The notes under the pieces: model-generated
The model's input: the letters and a program-made list of their open reading frames with translations, nothing else
Databases searched by the model: none
What the model was told of the DNA's origin: nothing
Shown here: positions 1-11,180 of the stretch, one piece after another
Numbering within the stretch: the first letter of the stretch is position 1
Layout: every line of letters starts with the position of its first letter
Source of the DNA: Leptobrachium leishanense
Taxonomy: Eukaryota > Chordata > Amphibia > Anura > Megophryidae
DNA length: 64,000 nucleotides
Reading direction: 5' to 3'
Assembly: GCA_009667805.1 (NCBI GenBank)
Contig: CM019069.1
Span: forward strand, 90,989,204-91,053,203
Translations under genes and position numbers: made by a program

Positions 1-215
1 CTAAACCTAGCCCTAACCCCCTTAACCTAGCCCTAATCCTAACCCCCCTAAATCTAGCCCTAACCCCATAAACCTAGTCCTAGCCCTAACCCCCTAAACC
101 TAGCCATAACCCTAACCCCCTAAACATAGTCCTAACCCCCCTAAACCTAGCCCTAACCCCCCTAAACCTAGCCCCAACCCCCTTAAACCTAGGGTTAGGG
201 TGTTAGTATTAGGGT
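1..215. repeat. Degenerate telomere-like satellite
   Basis: The first 190 bases repeat variants of CCCTAACCCCCTAAACCTAG with a period of roughly 19-27 bases. This is a decayed form of the vertebrate telomere hexamer read on the C-rich strand. At about 190-215 the repeat flips to the G-rich form (GGGTTAGGGTG, ATTAGGGTTAG). The C-rich block precedes the G-rich block, which is the reverse of the order left by an end-to-end telomere fusion, so this is better read as interstitial satellite with an inversion. The array probably continues to the left of the window. Confidence 0.8.
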
Positions 216-233
216 TAGCCGCTGGGATTATGG

Positions 234-355
234 ATGTCTGGAAATTGGCCGTGTAGGGAAATTGGGATGTCCGACACTTGTTCTGTCTGGAAGTTGGCCA
301 GCGGGATGTTGGCATTAGGGAACCTGGCTGTAGGGATTTTGGCCAGCACCCATTT
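234..355. repeat. Short imperfect repeat next to the satellite
   Basis: The motifs GTCTGGAAATTGGCC and GTCTGGAAGTTGGCC, and several GGGAT(G/T)TTGGC-like words, recur within about 120 bases directly after the telomere-like block. It looks like a degenerate G/T-rich minisatellite. Small open frames on both strands here follow from the repeat and are not considered genes. Confidence 0.35.
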
Positions 356-359
356 TCCA

Positions 360-1780
360 CATATGTTATCTTATCAGAATCCAGGCTGCCAATCTTTCAT
401 TTTTATAATTTGAAGCAGCATAATAATTTGTCAATACCCAGGGTAAAATTCAGAACTTAAAATGATCCTTCATAACTCAAAATTATCCGTATTTTTTGTT
501 CAATATTTTGACTCTTATGGCACCAAAAGTAGAATTAAGTAATTTAAAAAATGATTGAACAGAAAGGTATAAAATGGGTACAACAAAGAAGAATCTTTCA
601 AAGACTTTTAAATCGATTGATACTTGCGTGTGCGGCATACATGCACTTAATAGAATGCCTAACAGCTGAATGTTTGTTCAACCAGTTGACTCCTCTGCAA
701 AGCCATTGAAGCTGAGTTTATCCAATACTCCTGATTGACTGCAATTAAGGCAGTTGTGTACCTTGGCTTAGAAGTGTTGTTGCAGTGGCCAGGGACAGCC
801 GGTGTGAGGGAATGGACAGTCTCCTGGCACCATGTCTAAAATCACTTACTTTATCATGGTGGCTGGAGTGTTACTTTACAAATTAAGCAACTCTGACTGG
901 TCTGTATACCAAAGGATATAGCTCCATTATATAAAAGTAAACTATAGATCTAGTAACAATCTTTAAGCTGCTTGCAATTAAATGCCTTAGAAGTTTGTTA
1001 TAAATGCAGGTGCTTGGTAACAGCAAGTCAGCAACCACATTATTGAATTTAGGTCATTTCTAGTTATTTAAAGTGCAGCTATGGCCTAGATTCTCTAATA
1101 ACACTCTGGCCCCTACCTGACAAGGCATGGGTAGGGAACGATCACAATTGGCTGCTCACCACAACCTGCCCAGCACCCTTGCTTAAAATAACAGTGATTA
1201 AACAGTTAATTAAAAAAGCAGTCAAACACAAATATGCAAATATGGATGGGAAATCCAGACACGTGTCAGAATGCTGCATAAAAGCTAAAATGGAATATCT
1301 TTGTTCTTCCCCTCTTTTAGTCTAATTAAATTTTGCAAAACCAACCACATTTCTACACTGTGTAAAATACTCAGCTATTTAACTATATATTTCTCTAGAC
1401 CACCCAATACTTTCCCTTCTCCACATAAGCCTATATCATTTTTAAGCAGAGTTTAAATGAGCAATATCACAATTGTCTCTTCTCATATCTTTGTATGTGA
1501 ATGATGTAGGCAGCTCTTGATAGGGTGTTAGTTGATCCTATTGCGAGATGCCAAGAACACAGTGTGAGTTTATGCCTTTATGCCTTCCTCACCTCTTTAG
1601 CATTCCTCTTTAGAATCATGGAGTGCTGCACAGAACCTAACCAATGTGACTTTATCTCTACTGGAACAGATTGAGAATTTGACCTTTTGATTCCCATTTT
1701 CTGGTTTAGCTCTTGTCCTCACATTATTGGGTGCAATAACAGAAAAGCAAGTTTTCAAATATTCTTTGTGGCAACACTTA
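360..1780. other. AT-rich unique sequence, no gene seen
   Basis: No open frame of note, no RNA gene and no recognised repeat. The composition is that of ordinary intronic or intergenic vertebrate DNA. Confidence 0.6.
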
Positions 1781-1781
1781 G

Positions 1782-2204
1782 GGCCGTATTACATTTACCA
1801 CACCTGCAGGTTTCTCCACAGCGTCCTCATTTTAGTGTGATATTACGGTACAGGCGCTAATCCAGCAGCCTGCATCATAACGCAGCAGTAAGCTTCGGGA
1901 GGCTCGCGGCAGTGCTAAGCGCCGCTGCGAGCATCCCCTCCATGGAGTCCATAGGACTCCATTGAGGCTTCTGCTGCCGATCACATGACCTGCAGGATCT
2001 CGTCTCGCGAGATCCAGCAGGTCAGTGGAGTGATTCGCAGAGGGAGACTGGGGGTCTTTTTTCCCCCAGTCTCTCTCTGCTCCTGGCAGCAAGAAGAAGC
2101 GGATCAAGGCGCTGTTCTCGCCGCGGGATGGGAGGTGAGTATGTGATTATTACTGGGTTTTTGAGCTGGTGCTGACTGATTCCGCATGAATTTAATATGG
2201 CCCT
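1782..2204. mobile_element. GC-rich MITE of the GGGCCRTATTA family (copy A)
   Basis: This GC-rich island in AT-rich sequence starts GGGCCGTATTACATTT and ends ATTTAATATGGCCC, so the ends are inverted copies. The interior shares long stretches with the islands at 25063-25740, 41480-41875 and 45230-45935, including CACCTGCAGGTTTCTCC and GGACTCCATTGAGGCT words. It carries a strong splice-donor-like GGTGAGTAT at 2134-2142. No transposase is present. The minus-strand open frame across it is an effect of composition. No clear target duplication could be assigned. Confidence 0.6.
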
Positions 2205-2459
2205 TTGACTTCCTGATTAATTTTCTATCAATGTCATCCAATGATAATTTTTCTGTTTTTCATGGTATGCAACATGACTTTGAACAAATATTCAGTAACA
2301 ACATTATATTTAACCAGTTATTTTGAGGTAGTTCATGTTTACTTCATCCAGCTGATTTTTATTAGACGTTATACGAAAAAAAACTGCTTTATAATTAATC
2401 CCCCTTTTACAAACTGTGTTTAGCATTTTTAATAAAAAGTGTTTTTCTTTAATTTCAGA

Positions 2460-2486
2460 AGGAGGATCTGGGTCTGGTGACGGAGG
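2460..2486 (+). other. Candidate 27-nt host microexon
   Basis: A pyrimidine-rich tract (TGTTTTTCTTTAATTTCAG) runs into 27 GC-rich bases and then a near-perfect donor, GAG|GTAAGTG. The length divides by three. In phase 1 it would encode GGSGSGDG after a split codon, and in phase 0 KEDLGLVTE. Phase 2 contains a stop. The phase 1 reading holds Ser-Gly repeats next to an acid, like glycosaminoglycan attachment sites of proteoglycans. No host gene was identified, and the exon is inferred from splice signals only. If real, the window lies inside a large intron-rich gene on the plus strand. Confidence 0.4.
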
Positions 2487-2489
2487 TAA

Positions 2490-3260
2490 GTGTAAAAATT
2501 TGATATAACATCCATGTCAATTCAGTTTACAACTTTGCTTCACATTGTAATATCTATATATTTATTGACTGTCTTCATATCACCTTCACTACCAAGATCG
2601 AGTATACTCGATCTTCATTAGCACCTGCTCATGCCACAATATTGATCAAACTCAATATGTGGGTTAATTCTCGAGCAATGCAAACAAAATCCATTTGGAA
2701 TGGGCTCCAGAAAATGCCCCTGACATTTCAACAGATCAGACATGACAGATGCTGTGATGAAAGTATTTGAAAATCTTTGAGACCTGCACAGAACCACGAA
2801 GCTCAAGCTAAAATGTAAATGTACTGTTGCTTTTTGCTTAGTAGGAAGAGACCTATACCTGTCGAAAAACACTTATCTATAGTGCACATACACAGAGGGA
2901 CGCCTTTGTATATATTTACTGTGTGGGTAATGGAAAGTTATCTTCCATAAAACCACTGGGTACAATAAGTGGTTTTGTGTAAAATCTCTTACTAAGTGAA
3001 GGAGTTAATTTGGGGTTGGCATTTTGGTCTGATGGACAGTCAACTATTATCGTCATTATTAATTGTGATATAACTAGTTTTATAAACAGTGACTCCACCA
3101 TGCCAAGTTTTCATTGGCAACAAGTAAGAAAAATACATGTCTATTGTACATTCAGCAACATTTCGATCGTTCACTCTTTTTCGGCTAATAGAAGCACAAT
3201 GGCTTCAGGAAGTGTTTGACCCATGTTTATCCCTTAATACAATGTATCGATCAGCAGGAA
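2490..3260. other. AT-rich unique sequence, no gene seen
   Basis: Ordinary AT-rich sequence follows the candidate microexon. Short open frames on both strands (for example 2618-2872 and 3010-3219) show no recognisable domain and are regarded as chance. Confidence 0.5.
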
Positions 3261-3267
3261 CGGTTTA

Positions 3268-3701
3268 GGCTAGGGTCAGACTGAGGCAGTGCGAACGCGC
3301 GTTCTGGCGCACATAATCACGGCCGCACTAGCAGCAGATGACAGGCAATGACGGCCAATAATACGACGTACGTCGCACAAAAGTCCGGCCGCGCAACGCA
3401 AGTGGAAAATGAACGCATTTTTCGAGAACGTTAAACCGCTGGTACTGACGTACAGATGCGCTGCGGCCGCATAGCAGCGTGTGTGCGTGATTAGGAGATG
3501 TCAGACGCTGCTAGTGTGCGGCCAACATAACGTTCAAACAGCCGGATTTCCCTAGACTTCTTTTTACCCCATCGTCATGAAATACGTCCAGAATTGCGCA
3601 TCGTCTGACCACTTAAGCGTATTCCGTGAAAAAATGCGTGCGCACGCATCGACGTACATTTTGACGGTGGCCGCAGAAAATGCGCTCATCTGTCCCTAGC
3701 C
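3268..3701. mobile_element. TTAA-target MITE, GGCTAGGGTCAGAC family (copy 1)
   Basis: The ends are GGCTAGGGTCAGACTG on the left and CATCTGTCCCTAGCC on the right, which are inverted copies. They are flanked by TTTA (a decayed TTAA) and TTAA. The CpG-rich interior (ACGGCCGCACTAGCAGCA) is shared with the copy at 13938-14364 and the ends with 48235-48705. A TTAA target is the mark of piggyBac and Kolobok elements. It has no coding capacity. Confidence 0.7.
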
Positions 3702-3705
3702 TTAA

Positions 3706-4540
3706 GTGCATGGTTTCCAGATGCTGATATCCAATGATTATGTCAAAAAGGTGTGAAACATTAGTGTGATTGTAACAGAGGATACTATATATATTATTAA
3801 ATTATAATTTCTATCATAAAAATGTGTTTATCCACTGATACTTGTAGGCCTAAAAGTTGGGCTTTGAAAGTTGTTTTTCTTATAAATTTTGTTTTGTTAA
3901 AATGTCTTGGTTGACGATAATTGATCCTATGCACATGCACACCTGTGTTCATCACCACTAACAAATTGAATATTTAATAAGCTCCCACCCATTGGCAGCA
4001 GTTGAGGAGATACTCGAGAGAGCTGGTGAGCTGGGGGGTGTTGGGAAGGGAGGGGGGATAGAGCCAAGGATAGATAACTCATGTACCATTTCACATCTAG
4101 CCAGCAGCCAACTTGGTCCCAATGTCATCTACTGTTTTCTGAGAATGGACAACTGTGGCAAGTGAGGAGTTAAATCAGAGGCGATCAAACAGTCTACATA
4201 CTTTGATTTAAGTCCTTGCCTCTATCAGTAGTTGTTACAGTTTAGAAAACAAGCAGAGGTGCCTGGTGATGGCTGAATCTGAGGGGGACCCTAAGCCCCA
4301 CCCACATTTGTGTTTATTATAACCCACTCCCTGAACAAATTAAATCCACTTTTTGTAACCCGTCTACTGTAGGCCTGGCACTGAACATTAAATCCTGGAA
4401 CAAGAAGCCATACTGTAGAGAGTTATATCTAGTCAGTTTCATTTAAAGTTTCACAAAAAATAACTCACTGTAATGAAGCAAAGCTATCACAGACACAGTT
4501 ATCACAAACAATTCACTCACACAAACATAGTTTTACAGTG
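3706..4540. other. Unique sequence, no gene seen
   Basis: No recognised repeat or coding region. A G-rich patch (around 4030-4060) is the only composition change. Confidence 0.5.
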
Positions 4541-5511
4541 GAGCTGTACATAATACATTACTATGTGTTTCACGGATGCAAATGTCTGTGATTATATTGA
4601 TACACACACACACACACCACACATTACTGTCAGTGTTATTGCTGTGTAACTCTACGATTCACTCATACACACCACAGTTTTATTTTTGTTTAGCTCTTTC
4701 ACACATTCATGCACATTGCACATTACTATGAGTTTTTGATTTGGAGCTCTGTTATACCCTCCTACACACACGCAGACATCACTGTTAGTTTAGTAATGTG
4801 GAGCTCTAATAATCACAGTAATGTGCTTTGTGCTTTTGGACAAAATTCGAATGCAGTAATCCTTGCAGCAAAGTGCATTGTGTATGAGCGCAAGATACAG
4901 TAGGTGGAAATTGAAAAAATACCTCTGGAGCACCCCAGATACAGTTAGGGTACTCCTAGGGTTCACAGTAGATTGATATCTTGAAAGAGCGCATTTGCTT
5001 CTTAGTTGGCTAATATGGCATGCACTGAAAAATCAAAAGAGAGCATATATTGTGCAGTATATTTAAAAAAAAAATTAATTTTTTTTAAAAAAAAATCACA
5101 GTGTTAAAACAAACTCACAAAAATAGAGCACAAATAAATGTGCAAAACAGCATTTGCCACAATAGCCAGAACCTCCCGATTTCTGTACTCCAAACCTCCG
5201 GTCTGCAGTCCATCAACATATAGATCGAAGCCCGTTGAAATGGAATGGAACGCTGGCTCAGCATAGACTGAAGTTCGTTAGAATGGAACACTTGCTCAGC
5301 ATAGATATTCGGCTTGGTCTCTGGCTTGATTTTGGGCGTACAGAACTTTGCTCAATGCATTTCGTGGGGCACACCCTCTTCCTTTATTTATTCTGTTAAT
5401 TAAGGGTTAACAAGGTACCCTCGTTAAGAGGCTGCAGTGGGAAAGATTCTACCTGTGTATTTTTTGCTACATTGTGTATCAGCATTACAATGTGCTTCAC
5501 AGATGTGTATC
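4541..5511. repeat. Diverged minisatellite-like tract (forward orientation)
   Basis: Several degenerate copies of ACACACTGCACATTACTGTG, GTTTTATTGCTGTGGAGCTC and similar words occur at about 4545-4850, with a further match at 5470-5511. A short (CA)n run lies at about 4602-4617. The words are the reverse complement of the 40-bp array at 7691-8162 and continue at 8233-8410 and 9130-9220. The rest (about 4900-5460) is AT-rich with no gene. Confidence 0.5.
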
Positions 5512-6384
5512 TCTGTGTTCAGGCCGGACTGGCCATAGGGCATACCGGGCAAATGCCTGGTAGGCCGCTGACCCTCTGGACCGGTCGGCCGTTGGAGAGC
5601 AAGCCTTCTTCATCTTTTTCATCTGGCGAGGCTGCCTGCGGAACACAGAGCGTGTTCTCTATGTTGCACCCTAGGCCCGGCAGGGATTTTAAGATGGTGA
5701 CCGGCCATTTGGTGCACCCTGTGACCTAATCAGAGGGAGCCGGCTGGCCATTGGCCCCCTCTGATTAGGTTATAGGGCATGCCGCGTGATGTCTGCTACC
5801 AGGACATAGGGCAGCAGATGTCACTCGTGTGCCCTGTGGTCTAATCAGAGGGGGCCAGCCGGCTCCCTCTGATTAAGTCATAGTGAGCACTGGATGACCG
5901 GGAGCTGTGCACAAGAGGGGTAGGGGTGCCTCTCAGGACCCGCAAGGAGCAGGAGATTAGGATCAGGGTAGAGAGCCCGGGCATGGCTCCGGGTCACTGT
6001 CACCTCATGGAGTCTGACATGCCAGGGCCCGTGGTGAGCTCCCCATCTCCGACACTCATCCTGGAGCCCACTCCTCTCTCCGGGGGGGCTGGCTTGACAT
6101 CACAGGGAGGAGCAGCAGAACTCCATGAATGAAACTGAAGGAGGGGAGTGGCAGCTCATGGGGTACATTGGCCATGCCTTCCTGAACTTAAAAAAATCAC
6201 TGCTCTTCGCGGCCTGCCAACCAGCCTGGGGACTTTTTGGCCATCACATCTGTGAGGGACTCCAGCAGCCAGCCAGGAGACCTAAAACAATCTGGCACCA
6301 GAGCCTAAGATCCCCCCAACTGGCTAAGTACAGCCTACGCCATTGCAGATGTCAGCTGAAGTGCCCAGTAATTGTCGAGGATGG

Positions 6385-7345
6385 TGGAATCCTGAATAAA
6401 GTCATGACAACATGGCAGATGAAATTTAATGGAGATAAATGCAAAGTTATGCACTTTGGAGTGAAGAACACACAAGCAACTTATACCCTAAATGGTACGG
6501 AGTTAGGGAAATCCAAGCAGGAGAAGGATTTGGGAATAATCATAGACTTCAAACTAAGTAACAATGTCCAATGTCAAACAGCAGCTGCCAAGGCCAGCAA
6601 GGTATTGGCATGCATTAAAAGGGGAGTTCACTCTCGGGATGAAAACATAATTTTGCCTCTGTAAAAATCAATGGTAAGACCGCACCTTGAATATGCTGTG
6701 CAATTTTGGGCACCTGTCTTAAGAAAGGATATTATAGTGCTAGAAAAAGTGCAGAGACAAGCGACTAAATTAATAAGGGGAATGGAAGGTTTAAGTTATG
6801 AAAAAAGACTAACAAGCTGTAAACCTGTTTAGTTTAGAGAAACGGCACCTTAGAAGGGATCTGATAACCTTATATAAATATATACGGGGCCATTATAAAC
6901 CATTGTCTGGAAACCTATTCATTGACAGGACTATACACAGGACACGAGGTCACCCATTTAGACTGGACGAAAGGAAATTCAGCCTAAAGCATAGGAAGGG
7001 TTATTTTACTGTGAGAACAACAAAGCTGTGGAATTCTCTGCCTGTTGAGATGGTTGGGTCAGAGACTGTACAGACTTTTAAAAAACAACTGGATGACTTC
7101 CTGCAGACACAGAATATTAAGGGTTATAATATTTAATATGTGGGTAAGCTTTTTGATCCAAGGAGAAATCTGACTGCCATTCTGGGGTCAAGAAGGAATT
7201 TTTCCCCAGTTTGTTGCATATTGGCGAGCATTTCAGACTGGGTTTTTTGCCTTCTTTTGGATCAACAGCAGTAGGTGTTGTGTGAGAGGCTGAACCCGAT
7301 GGACGCATGTCTTTTTTCAGCCTATGTAACTATGTAACTATCTAA
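6385..7345 (+). pseudogene. CR1-type LINE reverse transcriptase, 3' fragment
   Basis: The translation gives the end of a Jockey/CR1-type reverse transcriptase and its C-terminal tail. WQMKFNGDKCKVMHFG and KDLGIIIDFKL come first, then AAAKASKVLACIKRG, then [19 protein letters not shown] and [11 protein letters not shown], ending in WNSLPVEMVGSETVQTFK. A stop codon replaces the tyrosine before [10 protein letters not shown] at about 6661, and further frame breaks lie near 6830-6900. The YADD part and everything upstream are missing, the usual 5' truncation. The tail ends in TATGTAACTATGTAACTAT, as CR1-like tails do. It is a dead copy carried inside the hAT element. Confidence 0.85.
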
Positions 7346-7690
7346 CATGTTAGTGATTGGAAAAATATTTAAACCTAATTGTTTAATAAATGTTAAAGGA
7401 CTAGATTGATTTTAGGAAGGGAGCTCTGCAAATGTTATCAGCAGAGGTAAAGATAGCAGAAACCACTGACAGAGAATCCATAGGAGTGGAGTTAGCTGCA
7501 GGAGGAATGCAACAAGCTAGCAATGTCTGCAGTTGTTTGACCAAATGTATCAATCCTGTTGTTTTTCCAAATAAGCCTGCATGGAGGTTAGGGGATGACT
7601 TAAACCCACATGCTGCATTTGTCCCTCTTGTAATGTCAGGGAGAACACATCAAGTCGCTGTACTGTTTCAGATTCTGAATCTGTGTTTAG

Positions 7691-8162
7691 GTATCACTGA
7701 GCTCCACAATATTGTGCGGTGTGCATGAGGGTATCACAGAGTTCCACAGTAATGTGCATGAGGGTACCACAGAGCTCCGCAGTAATGTGTGGTGTGTATG
7801 AGGGTGTCACAGAACTCCATAATAATGTGCGGTGTGTATGAGGATATCACAGAGCTCCACAGTAATGTGTGGTGTGTATGAAGATATAACAGAGCTCCAC
7901 AGTAATGCGTGGTGTGTATGAAGATATCACAGAGCTCCACGGTAATGTGAGGTGTGTATGAGAGTGTCACAGAGCTCCACAGTAATGTGCGGTGTGTATG
8001 AGGATATCACAGAGCTCCACAGTAATGTGCGTTGTGTATGAAGCTGTCACAGAGCTCCATAGTAAAGTGCGGTGTGTTAGAGGGTATCACAGAGCTCCAC
8101 AGTAATGTGCGGCTGTGCTAGAGGATATCACAGAGCTCAACAGTAATGTGCGGTGTGTGTAG
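7691..8162. repeat. 40-bp minisatellite, about 12 units
   Basis: Each unit reads approximately GTATCACAGAGCTCCACAGT followed by AATGTGCGGTGTGTATGAGG. Units are 40 bases except one shortened copy, and differ at a few positions. The array stops about 60 bases before the right end of the hAT element. It is in inverted orientation relative to the diverged copies outside the element (4541-5511, 8233-8410, 9130-9220). There are no spacers, so it is not a CRISPR array. Confidence 0.9.
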
Positions 8163-8232
8163 AAAAAAAGTGGGCTGCTCAGTCCAAAATGCCCAGGCCT
8201 AATTTTTGTCCCAGTCCGGGCCTGTCTGTGTT

Positions 8233-8410
8233 ATACTGATTCACAAACCACATATTACTTTCAGTTTTATGACTGTGCAGCTCCGGGCTACGCTCATACA
8301 CACTGCACATTATTGTGAGTTTTATTGCTGGGGATCTCTGAGATATACTCATACACACTGCACATTACTGTACGTGTTATTACTGTGGAGCTCTGTGATA
8401 AGCCACTATG
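8233..8410. repeat. Diverged minisatellite copies (forward orientation)
   Basis: Repeated CTCATACACACTGCACATTA and TATTACTGTGGAGCTCTGTG words continue the tract interrupted at 5520 by the hAT element. One more unit follows the piggyBac-like element at about 9130-9220, showing that element also landed in the tract. Confidence 0.65.
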
Positions 8411-8420
8411 CACTGTTTAA

Positions 8421-9125
8421 CCCTTTCGCTGCTGAGGCATTTCCCGCCTGTGTGCTGAGGTCATTTTTACCGTTTTCGCTCATCATGTTTAACCGCGTTT
8501 TGAAGCCTTATTTTATTATATGACCCAGACATATTATATATCGTTCTTTCATTGGAACCCCCTATCTCCACCATTGGTGGCAGCTAGGGGTTAACTCCAG
8601 GACTGGCGTCATCGTGCTATGCACGATGACACCAGTCCTCAGGGGGAGTTCCCAGAGGCTTGGCCGACATCCAAGATGTCGGCCAGCTCCGGGAAAGGAT
8701 CACGAACCGGCGCTTTTCAGCGCCGATTCGTGATCCGGCTCCCCAGGGGTTAATGACAGCCACCGTTTGGAAGGGCAGGCTGTGCCCTTCCAAATGGTGC
8801 CTAGCATTAAGCTCAGGACCCCCATGATCGGGAGGGAGAGAGGTCCGAAGGACCTCCCCCCCTCCCTTTCAGGCGCCTCCTCCGCACACGCGGGGGGGCG
8901 CCTGAAATAGATGTCATCGCGCCACCGCGATGACATCTATTGTGCCCGCGGCGGTCCCGGATTGACGGGCTGACATCCAAGATGTCAGCCCGCACCGGGG
9001 GGCACAGTGATCGGCCGGAATCCGGCCGATCGCAGGCTGCTTCGGGAGGACGCGCTCAGCGCTTCCTCCGCAGCCAACCCTTCCTGCGGCAGGACGCGCT
9101 GAGTGCATCCTCCGCAGCGAAGTGG
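8421..9125. mobile_element. piggyBac-like non-autonomous element (705 bp, hairpin-rich)
   Basis: It is flanked by TTAA on both sides (8417-8420 and 9126-9129). The ends are CCCTTTCGCTGCTGAGG and, inverted, CCACTTCGCTGCGGAGG, close to the CCYTTTBMCTGCC-type ends of vertebrate piggyBac elements. The interior is a chain of perfect or near-perfect hairpins: GACATCCAAGATGTC, CGCTTTTCAGCGCC, GGTCCGAAGGACC, ATCGCGCCACCGCGAT, GGCCGGAATCCGGCC. It is an internal-deletion form of the 1,225-bp element at 51970-53194, which retains about 520 extra AT-rich bases. Open frames across the hairpins on both strands are composition effects. Confidence 0.85.
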
Positions 9126-9220
9126 TTAATAATATGACTTATACTGCTGTGAAGCTCTGTGATACACCTCATACACACTGCACATTACTGTGAGTTTAAT
9201 TGCTGCGGAACTCTGATTTA

Positions 9221-10138
9221 TGTACTAGTACTAAATATAATTCAATGTAGTTTATGAAGTTTAGAATTAGAAGTGACCCCACTTTAATTCCCAGAATAAT
9301 GTAAAATCTGTACATGACAAAATGGTTAGTATAACAGTATCTGTGGGGCCATATACATTTGAGTCAATATTGTTCAGACATTTTGTGACTTCAGCATTTG
9401 AAAACCACGTGAAGTCTTTCTATGAGGACTTTAGGATGTATCTGTTCTTTTTGTGTCCTTCACCAAAGTTTAATGACCCCACAGAGGATTGTTCCTTTCT
9501 GAATCTTGGAGTCTGCTGGAGACACAGAATGTAGAATTGCCAGATATTCAAAGGTGTCAGTAACATCTGAACAAAATAAGCTTTAAGTGGTTAGACACGG
9601 ATAGTCATTCTTATTGTGCATCACCAGCACTTTGAATTATTTTTAGTATTTCGTCCTGATCAGGAAGAACAGAATTAAATGATTTGTAGACTTCTCCTTC
9701 TTAATTTGCAGTGCAGTTAGACTTGTGTAAATCAACCCTTCTGGGATTTTAATTATGTATGCTATTTTGGTGATTGCTTACATAAACTTGTGAAGAAGTC
9801 TTACGTAAACTGTTTTTTAAATGTAACCTAGACATTTTAATGCTGGTAGCTGTACTTTATACATGCTGCATAGGAACAAGAGCCTGATTGTTAGTCATAT
9901 TAATCTCTTGAACCCTTGCTGCATGGAATTTACTTTATGCTACATTAATTTATCTGCAATGCACAGGATATTCCTTATTAAATGAGGAATTCTAAATTGG
10001 ACCCAAGAGTACAGATGGAAGTTAATGGAAATGTTTTTACTGAAATAAATGGCAAATCATTTATTTCATTCAAATTAATTAATACTTAAATAAATCCGGT
10101 TTAACCCCTTCATAGCTATCTGCTTTTCAATAAAACGC
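9221..10138. other. AT-rich unique sequence, no gene seen
   Basis: No feature recognised. The open frame at 9322-9534 has no family signature. Confidence 0.5.
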
Positions 10139-10140
10139 TA

Positions 10141-10190
10141 AGGGCCCTATCACCTGGTGTGAGCTAATATCCCATCGCTAAAGAAAAAAT
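10141..10190. mobile_element. Solo end of the CACCTGGTGTGAGCTAA element
   Basis: The sequence GGGCCCTATCACCTGGTGTG followed by AGCTAA is nearly identical to the two ends of the complete element at 61745-62854. It breaks off into unrelated sequence after about 40 bases. A fragment beginning GGGTTATTCAGAGGAAGG at 10217, like the end of the 47682-49040 family, follows shortly after. Confidence 0.65.
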
Positions 10191-10809
10191 TCAGCATGAG
10201 TCACTAAAACTGACAGGGTTATTCAGAGGAAGGTTAAAAACAGGAGAACTGGCAGGTGAAGAGAACAATCTAGACCAAATAGCTGATTTGGAAAGTGGGT
10301 AAATGGGAGAAGTTCTAGCGGATTTACGCTCTTGCCTAACCTGCGTCCGTTTGCCACGTCCGTTATACGTCCCCAGTTCCGTGCGGACGTACTTTGCGTG
10401 TGGGGCTACTTTGTGAGTGTAGTATACGGGACATATACAGCACAACAGGGGTTAAGGCACAGAAAATAGTCAGGAGAACTAGCCGAGGTCAGTGTCATGG
10501 ACGGGGCTATGTCCTCGGATCACCTGGTACAATATTAATAAACTGTACAGTGCCAAAGAATCTGCTGTCAATATATACAGTAAGTGACGTGAACTGTAAA
10601 AGAGTGTGCATGCCTCATTAATTTGTTCACATTCCAAGCAGATCTGATTGGAATCTCAAGAAATGTTTTGTCATCAGGGAGCATCAAAGGATGGTCAACG
10701 GGTTCCTTTGAACTGAGATGTGAAAGTCTTGTTCTGTGATCTGTTGGGACCTTAGATCACAAGGAGAGAGTGGAGCCAGAGTTGCCATGATTAAGATCAA
10801 AAGTAGCAG

Positions 10810-11180
10810 ATCTTTTGTCCGCAGAGATATGATAGAAACATTTAAATACGTAAAGGGAATCCACAAGGTAGAGGAAGGGAGTATATTTAAAAGGAAACAA
10901 AGTAGCAAAACAAGAGGACATAGTCTTAGATTAGAGGGGCAAAGGTTTAAACGTAACATCAGGAAGCATTATTTTACTGAGAGGGTGGTGGATACATGGA
11001 ACAGCCTTCCAGTTGAAGTGGTAGAGGCCAAAACAGTGATTGAATTTAAGCAGGCAGGGATAGGAATAAGGCTATCCTAAACGAAAGATAAATCCAGTTA
11101 AAGTATCCATGTAATTGGGCAGACTAGATGGGCCGAAAGGTTCTTATCTGCCGACATTTTCTATGTTTCTTTGTTTCTAT
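10810..11180 (+). pseudogene. CR1-type LINE, extreme 3' end
   Basis: The translation shows the C-terminal tail of a CR1-like reverse transcriptase: RRDMIETFKYVKG, KTRGHSLRLEGQRF, RKHYFTERVVDTWNSLPVEV, then a stop near 11078. The untranslated tail contains GGGCAGACTAGATGGGCCGA and ends TTCTATGTTTCTTTGTTTC, as this clade does. It is strongly 5'-truncated and belongs to a different subfamily from the copy at 6385-7345, whose tail differs. Confidence 0.85.

Larger units (their letters stand above)
5520..8224. mobile_element. hAT-type element with 8-bp target duplication TCTGTGTT
   Basis: The left end is CAGGCCGGACTGGCC and the right end CCAGTCCGGGCCTG, inverted copies beginning CAG as in many hAT elements. 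The element is flanked by exact TCTGTGTT copies at 5512-5519 and 8225-8232, so the insertion is defined at base resolution. The left part is GC-rich and contains hairpins built on CTAATCAGAGGG (5719-5784 and 5838-5882). Inside are a CR1 fragment (about 6385-7345) and a 12-unit minisatellite (7691-8162). No hAT transposase frame is present, so it is non-autonomous. Confidence 0.85.

Noticed and set aside
7691..8162. Regular repeats as a possible CRISPR array
   Set aside because: Units are directly adjacent with no unique spacers, in a vertebrate-type sequence; this is a minisatellite.
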